From Chlorobiota bacterium (lineage in GTDB: Bacteria > Bacteroidota > Bacteroidia > Bacteroidales > F082), in NCBI GenBank assembly GCA_030618545.1, contig JAUXDH010000006.1:1-36616 (forward strand): DNA of 36,616 nt. Direction: 5' to 3'. Of the stretch, positions 20,856 through 29,800 are shown one piece after another; the first letter of the stretch is position 1, and each line of letters begins with the position of its first letter. Under the pieces are notes generated by a model, which was given only the letters and a program-made list of their open reading frames with translations, was not told where the DNA came from and searched no databases. Position numbers and translations under genes: made by a program.

Positions 20856-21718
20856 AAATGAAAAGCCAGCCCGATTGATGGCCCTGACAGTGTGACATTG
20901 ACTTTGTAATCCTCTTTCAAAAATGTGCCTTTGTGATTAAAGTTAAGGTGATTCCAACCAAGCTTTAGAGAAGTGATTTTTCCAGTTCGATAGTAAAGAA
21001 AGGTACTTAACATAAAAGAGGACTTTGAGTCAACAAAGTAACCACCATAATCGCCCTGAAGCACAAAAAACCATCTTTTCCAGGTAAATTGATTTTGCAA
21101 TCCGATGATTGGCTCTACCCAAACAGGGTTAATGTCTAACTTATTAATTACACCATCAAGGTCAGAATATATTTTATGAAAATGAGTCCTGACTCCCAGG
21201 TATCCGAAGAATTCATATCTGAATTTTTTATTTCCCGACACTGCATTGATAAACTTATAACCGGCAAACAACCTGAGATTAGTGGTTCGGAAATTGGCCT
21301 GTACTATCTCCTTTTTATTATAATTAAACTCTACAGACTCTCCAACAGAACCTGAGATAGCATCGAATTGTCCAATAAACCTATTCTTTTCATAAACAAC
21401 CCTGGTGAGAAAAAAGAATTTCAAATACCATTTTGATGTAAATAGTCTTGACAGAATATCACCAATTCCTCCACTCGGGGGCGGCTCAATGGGGTTTTCG
21501 ATATCCGCACCATCCTCGCCCTCAAAGCCTACATCACCGTAAGCAAATGCACCGGCGAAACCGGGGATCCACAATGGCACTTCCACTGTCCATGGCCTGC
21601 CGGGAATTAAAAAACTTTTCTGCTGTTTTCTAACTTCTTTTTTGGTCAGTGTATCCTGGGCATTAACCAATCCGGAAAAAATCAGAAAACAGAAGAATAT
21701 GGTCAGGTGCTTTTTCAC
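20852..21718 (-). CDS. Probable outer-membrane protein, hypothetical
   Basis: Signal peptide MKKHLTIFFCFLIFSGLVNAQ; beta-rich, terminates ...VTLSGPSIGLAFHF (C-terminal Phe). Confidence 0.65.
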   Translation of the reverse strand: MKKHLTIFFCFLIFSGLVNAQDTLTKKEVRKQQKSFLIPGRPWTVEVPLWIPGFAGAFAYGDVGFEGEDGADIENPIEPPPSGGIGDILSRLFTSKWYLKFFFLTRVVYEKNRFIGQFDAISGSVGESVEFNYNKKEIVQANFRTTNLRLFAGYKFINAVSGNKKFRYEFFGYLGVRTHFHKIYSDLDGVINKLDINPVWVEPIIGLQNQFTWKRWFFVLQGDYGGYFVDSKSSFMLSTFLYYRTGKITSLKLGWNHLNFNHKGTFLKEDYKVNVTLSGPSIGLAFHF

Positions 21719-21839
21719 TTGAATTGATGCAGTTGCTTTGAACAGGCAAAATTAACGAACCCGGTGTAAAACTATTGTTTGAGTTGTACGAAATTTATTA
21801 ATTCGGAAAAGTAAAAAAGTAAGAATAGCTTATAGATAT

Positions 21840-21914
21840 TTAAAAATGAAATACCAAGCCCATTGCCGGCCCTGATAATGTAACCCTCATTACAAAAGCT
21901 TCATTAAAATCTGA
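21840..21914 (-). pseudogene. Relic 3' end of a paralogue of the 20852..21718 gene
   Basis: Minus-strand translation SDFNEAFVMRVTLSGPAMGLVFHF* matches C-terminus of the neighbour (FLKEDYKVNVTLSGPSIGLAFHF*), and the DNA is also visibly similar. Confidence 0.8.
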
Positions 21915-22734
21915 GTGAAACTGCCAGCCCCGTGTATTTTCCGGCAAAAGGTACAATTGATAGATCTTCATTTTTTCTGGTGATCTTGTGGAACTGTGGT
22001 ATCAGGATACCAATAGCTGCTCCTACAGCCGTTCCTACAAACACATCCGTAGGAAAATGCTTCAATGCTTTAACTCTATAGATTCCAATAAATGCCGGCG
22101 GGATGAATGCTGCAGCATAGAGTATCCATTTTTTAGCTCCGAGTTCGGGATGATAATCTGAGAGCACTTTGGCCATGAAAAAGGATGCAGTGGCTGTAGT
22201 AGAAGTATGTCCGCTAAACCATGAATCGGTGGTACCATCGCCTGTTTTTGCTTCCATAGGTAGTTCGGTGTAATAGGCAAATGGCCGCATCCTTTTAGTA
22301 AATAATGGCCCTGCGAGGATATAAACATTTTGGGCTACTGCCTGTGTTTCCAGGTACAACAGGGCAATATCATACCAGTCTTTCCTGATCTTTCTGTCGA
22401 TGAATAACAAAAAAGGCATAAAACCTACAATCCTTAAGCCCCAATCAGAAATATTCCTGGAATTGTCCATTTCAGACACATCCTGGTACAGGGCCGCACG
22501 ATCGAACCACCAGACATCACTTTTGTTGAGGGCGGCGATTTGTGCCGAATCGGGATTTGCTTTCCTGGTCAGTGACTGTAATCCAAAATAATAAGTAACA
22601 AATAAGCCTGCCGTTACCGGGGCATCGATAGCATATTTTAGTTTGTAGACTTTTTCATGTTGTACCTTTTTCTTTTGACCATAGGTTACGGAGAAGAAAA
22701 AAACACAAAGCAGCAGTAAAAAGTATTTTTTCAT
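21904..22734 (-). CDS. PAP2-family phosphatase, membrane/exported
   Basis: KRMRPFAYYTE, WFSGHTSTTATASFF, YRVKALKHFPTDVFVGTAVGAAIG. Confidence 0.87.
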   Translation of the reverse strand: MKKYFLLLLCVFFFSVTYGQKKKVQHEKVYKLKYAIDAPVTAGLFVTYYFGLQSLTRKANPDSAQIAALNKSDVWWFDRAALYQDVSEMDNSRNISDWGLRIVGFMPFLLFIDRKIRKDWYDIALLYLETQAVAQNVYILAGPLFTKRMRPFAYYTELPMEAKTGDGTTDSWFSGHTSTTATASFFMAKVLSDYHPELGAKKWILYAAAFIPPAFIGIYRVKALKHFPTDVFVGTAVGAAIGILIPQFHKITRKNEDLSIVPFAGKYTGLAVSLRF

Positions 22735-22824
22735 TTGATAATCCAGGGGAAATAAAACTTACAGATTTATTATCTGTAATTAACATTAAACAAAATATTT
22801 CGAGAAATGTTATAACCGGCAATA

Positions 22825-24693
22825 TTAAATATTAAACCGTTCATGCGATAACTCAAGTTTATCAGCCCGATCGAGCCTGGGTAAAACAGTTTCTTTTTTC
22901 TTTTGGAAACGCTGCATCCTTCTGAGTATCTTATCAAGCATTTTAACGGCTTTTTCTATGTGATATCCTTTATTGAGCATCACACACTCGGCGCGTTGTG
23001 CCATGGCAGCATCAGTAATCTCAGCCCGGGTAGGTATCCCTTTTTTCGCCAGGTTTTCCAACACCTGTGTAGCCCAAACATCCGGTACATGGGCAGCTTC
23101 ACAAATCCGCAAAATCTCTTCCTGGATACTTGCAAAGTTTTTCCATCCCGTTTCAATGGCGAGATCACCACGTGCTATCATCACACCTATCGGGAAGGTT
23201 TGCATGGCCCTTAACAGGATGCGAGGCAAATTCTTAAATCCTTTCCGGGTTTCGATCTTTAAAATGATTCCTATTGTTGTTTCATATTTTTCCAGTTCAT
23301 CCAATAATTGCCGGACATCATTTTCAGTATTCACAAAGGAAAAGTTCACCGTATCGGCATGTGCCGCGACAAATTCAAAATCCTTTTTATCCTTTTCTGT
23401 TAAACCACTTACTCTCAGATCGCTTTCAGGCAGGTTGATCCCTTTGTCTGCTTTCAGCTTGCTTCCTGTATCTTTTGCATAAGAGATCCTTATTAATAAC
23501 TCATCAGTGCTAACATCCTCAATGGTTCCTTCAATTTTACCATCATCAAAAAAGACGGGTTCTCCTTTTTGAATATCTTTAAATACTTCGGGAAGAGTAC
23601 AAGATATGTGTGCAGTTTTAAGTAGCTTTCCATTTTCATCATAAATTGCAGGTTCGCCAGGCTTTGGGTCTTTGTGCAGGATCAATGTGTCATTTATCTT
23701 CAGGCTGATGTATTGTTCCAGGGGCATCAACTCACCCACTTCATGTACCAGTTTTTCGGTATTGTCCGGTTTGAATAGTCTTAATTCGGTCCCCGTTGAG
23801 ACATAGGCTGAAGTGAAACAATACCCCCACCTTCCATTGCCTTTAGCACCGGCGATGATTATTTTGATTTTCTTATCTCTTGTGTCTTTCAGGTGCAGGT
23901 TATCACCCCTTTTAATATGCTGAAACCAGTCTTCACTCACCGGTATTTGGGCGTTTGCCGTATCATCCGGAGGTGGAATTTCCGGTGGGGCAATCCAGAT
24001 TTTTGCAGGATTTATAACTTTTCCGGTTACATCCCTCTCCGGTCTGATATGAATTATTTTTGGGCCGGGCTGCATGAATCCCGACCTTAATTTAGGACCG
24101 CCTAAGTCCATCATCACTTTGCAACTTTTTGCAAGCTTCGCACTGGCAGAGTGAATATTTGCAATCATTCTTTCCCAGGTAGCGGGATCATCATGTGCAC
24201 AGTTGATGCGGGCGCTGTTCATGCCCAGGTTTATCAAATGGTTTACAAATAAGTAGTCATCAGCAGCCGATCCGGGAAGCGTGACCATAATGCGCGTCCT
24301 TCTCTTTCTGGATTTGTAACCAAAAAGTAACTTCGTATTTCTATTGAGGATCTTTTTGCTCCTCTTTACAGAAATGATTCCTTTCCTCTTTTCGGCGACG
24401 GGATTGCCCAGCAGATGATTCAAAATGGAACTTATTGAAAGAAGGCTTCTCATCACGTGGGCCTCCACATTCGAAAGGCTTGGCAAACCGTGATCCCTCA
24501 ACTGTAGCTGAAGATCATCAATGTCAAAGCTTCTGATTCCAAGGTAATGCACAAGGTTGAGCGCACTCTTACGGTAAACAGGATGGACAGAAGCAATTTC
24601 ATCAGCAAACTGATGTTCCATTTCCCTGATCTTTTCAATGATTTCATCAATCTGGTGATTGATTGACCGTAACTGTTCCTTTTGTGTGAGCAT
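22825..24693 (-). CDS. Divergent pyruvate-kinase-like protein
   Basis: RTRIMVTLPGSAADDYLFVNHLINLGMNSARINCAH, MMDLGGPKLRSG, LKIETRKGFKNLPRIL...GVMIARGDLAIETGW, ATQVLENLAKKGIPTRAEITDAAMA. Likely start MLTQKEQ (about 24693), not 24759. Confidence 0.78.
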   Translation of the reverse strand: MLTQKEQLRSINHQIDEIIEKIREMEHQFADEIASVHPVYRKSALNLVHYLGIRSFDIDDLQLQLRDHGLPSLSNVEAHVMRSLLSISSILNHLLGNPVAEKRKGIISVKRSKKILNRNTKLLFGYKSRKRRTRIMVTLPGSAADDYLFVNHLINLGMNSARINCAHDDPATWERMIANIHSASAKLAKSCKVMMDLGGPKLRSGFMQPGPKIIHIRPERDVTGKVINPAKIWIAPPEIPPPDDTANAQIPVSEDWFQHIKRGDNLHLKDTRDKKIKIIIAGAKGNGRWGYCFTSAYVSTGTELRLFKPDNTEKLVHEVGELMPLEQYISLKINDTLILHKDPKPGEPAIYDENGKLLKTAHISCTLPEVFKDIQKGEPVFFDDGKIEGTIEDVSTDELLIRISYAKDTGSKLKADKGINLPESDLRVSGLTEKDKKDFEFVAAHADTVNFSFVNTENDVRQLLDELEKYETTIGIILKIETRKGFKNLPRILLRAMQTFPIGVMIARGDLAIETGWKNFASIQEEILRICEAAHVPDVWATQVLENLAKKGIPTRAEITDAAMAQRAECVMLNKGYHIEKAVKMLDKILRRMQRFQKKKETVLPRLDRADKLELSHERFNI

Positions 24694-24706
24694 GCTTAGT
24701 AAGGTA

Positions 24707-25891
24707 TTAAAAGTTAGTAAAAGCAAGTACAAATGCAAGTACGGAAATGATAATGCCAATCATAAAGACATTGTAGGCAATTCTTAAGAGTTTGTATTTC
24801 TTTGCCAGAACTTTTCCAAGTGAATACTGGTCTTTGATCATCGTAGCATACAGGTTCTCATCATTTTTCATCAGTTTTCCAATAGCCCATTCGTAGTCGT
24901 CTAACTTCATGTTGTAGAAGTTTCCAAAAAACAGCAAGTTTACCTTATTGAGTTCAATATCCTCTTTGGTAAATGTGCCAGACGAGATATTCGGACGTGT
25001 GGAAAGAATGGCGAACACGATCGTCACAAGGCAAAAAAACAGAAAGATTAATGTGGGTAGAATGATGTTGGGCACCTCTTCAAACCGGGTAACAAGCACA
25101 GTCATTGCAATGGACATGATGATGGCATTGACCGAGATCAGAATATTAGACTTATTGTCAGCAATTGAACTCAGGTTGATCTGGTTGCGGGCAGTGAGCC
25201 TGAACATGGATTCAACCCCACGCGAATAACTTTTTGGCTTGGCTTTTTTTTGTTCTTTCTCGAGAAGTTTTTTCTCTTTTTGTTGTTCTAACATGAATAT
25301 TTCTTTTTGTATTAATTCTGAATTCTTTTTCTTTTTTGGCTGCAATTCTTTTTTTGCAAACTCTGTTTGATATTGATGTTTATTAAAAAACTTTAATGAC
25401 ATCGAATGGAAGTTGCGCCTGCCTATTTTTTCACCTGAAATGTTTATCCATTCTCTCCTCATTTTCTCAATACGCTCAAAATAATCTTCCTCGGTCAGGT
25501 GCATCAGGTCTGCATCGCAAAGAACCTGTGAAACCAGATCTTTTGGTTGCTGAGGCATAGCGGTAGCCATGATGGAGTTTTTTACCTGGGCGATCAATTC
25601 TTTGCTTGCACCATTAGATGACAAAAATTCTGAAGCGATTTTAATGCTTTCCTCTTCATGGTTGTCAGGGTCTACTGCATAGCCGGTATCGTGAAACCAT
25701 GAGCAAAGTTTAACAAGATTGATTTCATCCTCAGTTAAGCCGCTGTTTCTGCCAATAAATTCGGCACTCTCCACAACATATTCCGTATGATCGATTTTAT
25801 GGAATTCGATGCTGTCGGATAATTTATCAGCCATAAGTTGGGTGACATATTTACCTGCTTCCTGCACCAACTGATCATTTATTTTCATCAT
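24707..25891 (-). CDS. HD-domain protein with C-terminal Pycsar-effector-type transmembrane domain (PycTM, formerly DUF5706)
   Basis: HD set IDHTEYV / SWFHDTGY / NHEEES / CDADLMHL; charged K/E/Q linker; then MFRLTARNQINLSSIADNKSNILISVNAIIMSIAMTVLV with further TM helices. Confidence 0.82.
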   Translation of the reverse strand: MMKINDQLVQEAGKYVTQLMADKLSDSIEFHKIDHTEYVVESAEFIGRNSGLTEDEINLVKLCSWFHDTGYAVDPDNHEEESIKIASEFLSSNGASKELIAQVKNSIMATAMPQQPKDLVSQVLCDADLMHLTEEDYFERIEKMRREWINISGEKIGRRNFHSMSLKFFNKHQYQTEFAKKELQPKKKKNSELIQKEIFMLEQQKEKKLLEKEQKKAKPKSYSRGVESMFRLTARNQINLSSIADNKSNILISVNAIIMSIAMTVLVTRFEEVPNIILPTLIFLFFCLVTIVFAILSTRPNISSGTFTKEDIELNKVNLLFFGNFYNMKLDDYEWAIGKLMKNDENLYATMIKDQYSLGKVLAKKYKLLRIAYNVFMIGIIISVLAFVLAFTNF

Positions 25892-25930
25892 TTATTTTTA
25901 ATTATAGCTAGCATTGGGATTTACAATGCC

Positions 25931-26237
25931 GTCCCTATGGGACTCTGTTTACTGTATTTTCAATTTGCTATAAATATGTGGTCCCTACGGGACTTGGTTG
26001 TCTGCTTATTAATTTTGCTACAAATATATAGTCCCTAACGGGACTCTCTTTCTTGCTTATTTATTTTACTATAAAATTAATGTCCCGTTAAGGACGTTAA
26101 TTCCTGGTTTTAGGGTATCTCTTGATTATTTATTTTCATCATTAATTGTAGCTATCTTATCGTTTTTTATTTAGTCCCGTAGGGACTTGATGTTTATAGA
26201 AACACAATCAGAATGTTATTAAGAGTCCCATAGGGAC
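25931..26237. repeat. Array of ~50-bp units each headed by a GTCCC-N3-4-GGGAC palindrome
   Basis: Palindromes at 25931-25943, 25981-25993, 26031-26044, 26082-26095 (one mismatch), 26174-26186, 26225-26237; unit spacing 50/50/51/92/51 nt; last three in inverted orientation. Confidence 0.93.
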
Positions 26238-26244
26238 GATATAT

Positions 26245-26706
26245 TTAATGTACGTCCTGTAAAATATAACGCTCATTATAATCAATGTTATATCTTTTTA
26301 AAAGTTCAAGATACTCCTCCGCAAATGTCTTCTTTTTATGATGATGCTCTTGATTCTGTATATATTTTATTACTCGATCAATGTGAGAATGAGAATAAGA
26401 AAAGGCCCCATAGCTTTCCTGCCATGTAAACTTTCCATTAATAAACCCTTTCTTATTAATCCAACCGGAAGATGATCCTTTTATATCCTGCAATAAATCC
26501 GGTATCAACTGATGCGGTTTATAGCCAATGAAAACATGAAGATGATTTGGCATCCCATTTATTGCAATTAATTTATGTTTATTGTTTTGTATTATTCCAG
26601 TGATATACCTGTAAAGTTCATTTTTCCAGACAAGTTGAATTAGTGATATTCTGTTTTGTACTGCGAATACAAATTGAATATACAATTGTGTATATGTGTT
26701 AGCCAT
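26245..26706 (-). mobile_element. IS200/IS605-family Y1 (TnpA / REP-associated RAYT-like) transposase
   Basis: 153-aa ORF with HUH motif NHLHVF and downstream YIQNQEHH (catalytic Tyr with Q at +4); N-terminal YTQLYIQFVFAVQNR. Confidence 0.9.
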
Positions 26707-26721
26707 GATCTTTTATATATC

Positions 26722-26785
26722 GTCCCTACGGGACTCGGTTATTTTTGTGCTCAATTTACTATAAATATTTTATCCCTAACGGGAC
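26722..26785. repeat. Right-hand copies of the ~50-bp palindromic unit
   Basis: GTCCCTACGGGAC at 26722-26734 and ATCCCTAACGGGAC at 26772-26785, exactly 50 nt apart. Confidence 0.92.
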
Positions 26786-26897
26786 AAATATTAGAGGGTT
26801 AGCGATTTATTTTACGCTAATTTATGTTGAATTGTATCGATTCACTGTTTTGATAATTATTTATTAAATTCCATAATACCTGAAAAATTATCAATCA

Positions 26898-29800
26898 TTA
26901 AAACAAAAACTTAAACGTAAAGGTCAGTAAGCTATCTTCACTGGATCTGTTATAGGCCAGTGTCAGCGCTGTAAAATCAAAGGGGGTTAGCCATATCCCG
27001 ATACCATAACCGTCATGCCACCTGGTTGAGTTCTCTCCTTTTACCCACACCCTGCCTAAATCATTGAATATAAAAAACCCGGTTTGCCCATTGAAGACAT
27101 AACTTTTTATGTTCAGCAATTTGAACCGGATCTCGATATTGTTGTAGAAAGAAATATCACCACCAAAGCGATTGCTCCTGAACCCCCTGAGGTTGGTTTT
27201 GCCCCCTAAAAAATTCGCATGATAAAACTCATAATCTCCAATATTGATGGCTCCGCCAAAACGAATGGCAAATACCACTCGTGGATCTTTCGTGAAACTC
27301 AGGTAAAACCTCAAATCGGAGCGAAGCTTAACAAAGTTTTTTCCTTCCTCTCGCACACTATAAAAACCCAGGGCTTCGGTTTCCCATAGCACTCCTCTCT
27401 GAGGTAACACCTCATTGTTCCTTGTGTCAATCTGGTACATCACATTGATGCCTGCATAGTGATGCGGCAGATAAGCCGACGAATCAAGTAATTGAGGAAA
27501 GGCATCACCAATAAACCTGTCGGCAGTGTCAGTGACTTTGAAGTACTGGTAGAAAGCCCCAAATGAATAATAAAAGTTATCGCTGATGGTCTGCTTAAGG
27601 GCCAGGTTTAACCAGGAATACTGATATCTTACACGGTAGTATTTTTGATCAAACTCTTTTTTTGTCTCATTACCTATTCCATAAAAGTTGTCGACATTGC
27701 GAGGAAAACTTGTCTGGGCATCTATTGTCAGATCAAATACTTGTGAAATGGAAGAAAATAAGCCCTCATAGCTGATAGAGAATGCAGCAGTACGAAATGC
27801 AAGCCTTCCCCTGATCTTATGAAATGTAGAATCCCTGAAATTATAGCGGTTTATGTTTACTCCTCCACCAACGATAATCCCGTCATCCACATTGTATCCA
27901 ACAAGCAATATGGGAGTAGTCTTGTTGAATTTAAACTGTTTTCTGTCGTAATTATTTACTGATTTCTTCCTGGATAACTGAAGCCGTGTTTCATTGCTTT
28001 TAATGATCACATTGTCTTTATCCTTCCTGTCGTAAACAATGGTCTTCCTGCCCACGCTGTTTACCGATGACCGGTCGATGATGGAATCTTTTCCCTTTCC
28101 TCCAATGATGCGGACCTTGATCCCTTTCTTTCCTGTGCCACTTACTATAAACGAATCTTTACCCTTCAGTCCATATAACCTGACCTCATTGGTTTCATTA
28201 TGTTTAAAATCGCGGAAGTAAAGTTGTTCTTTCACTTTTCCTTTTTTCTTGCTGAGAGCATAAACCGCCACTTCGGTGTCTCCATTTTCCTGGCGTTTTA
28301 CATCGAAAAGCTCGCGCTCATTGGTGCCTACAACATCCACTGTTTTTGAAAGAAACCTGTAATACTCGTCTGCATATCCGGGAAGAAGTTCTCTTCTTGA
28401 GATTAACTTTTGCTCAATGTCGCGGCCGGTTGAATCATAGATATTTTCCGGTAAGGATCGAATGGCTTCATGAATGATTGAATCAGTTATACTGGTTTGA
28501 ATGTCCTTTGCTATCGAAGTCCAATCGCTGAGTTCAGGCTCGGTCATAAATGACCTGTCGAAATACCTGGCATTGAATCCCAGCCCTTCCACATTTTTAA
28601 TTTCATAGTCGAATCCCTGGAATTTTGGCTGCACCCACTTACGTGTGGCTATCCACATGAGTACACCTTGATTTACAAAGTACACCTGGTCGCGGTCGCG
28701 TGGAATGGGTCGATAAATTGTTTTCTTTTTTTCTTTAAAACTTGCCCATCTCCACTGGTCGTCATGGCGATCCCAATCATTGATCAGCATGTCGAACAGG
28801 CGTGCCCGAACAACGGATTGCTGGTCTACCCTGTGATCAGGGTCATCCTGGGTCTTGTCAATGACTTTAGCCGTATTCACTATTTTTTCCGAGCGATTGA
28901 AGCTCTCAATGTCGTCACGGTTTCCGGCAGGTCTTTCCTCGAAAAGAAACACACCATTCGCCATTTCTTCCCGGTAGATACCTAAACGGGGATCATCAGG
29001 CACCCAGACAATCTTCGGATTGGTATGCATCACTCCGGCGGCATCGGCGAGCAAAGGGACGGTGATGGCAGAAAAAGGATGTGAGGCGGAAATGCCATCC
29101 TGTACAGCATCAGCAGCAATAGTGTTTTGCATGTTTTCGGCAATTGCTTTCTCCACATATTTTTCAACCGACCTCAGGACATATTGTTTACCATCTTTAT
29201 CCTCCATCCTGATAGACCTGGTTTGCATGCCTCCGCCGCGTTTGATGATCGAAAGGCCTCCCTTTTCTATGCCAATATCAAAGACCGGTAACTCCACCGG
29301 GGCGTTCCAGATGTTTCGATAATTATCACCCATCCAGAACCTGAGAAATCTTCCTCTCATATAAATATCACTTAACCTGACCTGAACCACACTATCAGAA
29401 AAATCAAGACGCTGCAGTTCTTTGTCTGTTTTTTTCCGGTTAAATACGGGTTTGCTGAATAGCATTTTATTGTAAGTGGTTTCACCCATCCGGCTGCTGT
29501 CGGGACTGATAAATTCCATCCAGACATTGCCATTGGAATAAAATGATAATTTATTGAATCCGGCATTTGCGTAAGCGAAGTCTGTCTTTTTCTTTCTTCT
29601 CGCGATGTAGCTACCCTCACCTCCGCCACCACTCACAATGTGATGCAGGCTGTCCTTTTCGAAATACTGCAGGTTGTGTTCATGGCCTGCAGCATAAATC
29701 ACATTGGGATAGTCCAGGAGGATATCCAGTAGTGTCTCTTTAAAAATCTTGTAATCCGGATGCGAAAGGTCCTGCGTATGCCCCAGGTATTTTCTGTAAC

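Noticed and set aside
24707-25891. Complete canonical Pycsar defence system
   Set aside because: No adjacent PycC cyclase; neighbour is PK-like; cyclase in the window is ~7 kb away with other genes between. Reported only as a hypothesis.
25931-26785. CRISPR-like array (regular palindromic repeats about 50 nt apart)
   Set aside because: The palindromic repeat is only 13-14 bp, the intervening sequences are mutually similar rather than unique, orientation flips within the array, no cas genes are nearby, and a Y1 transposase sits in the middle.
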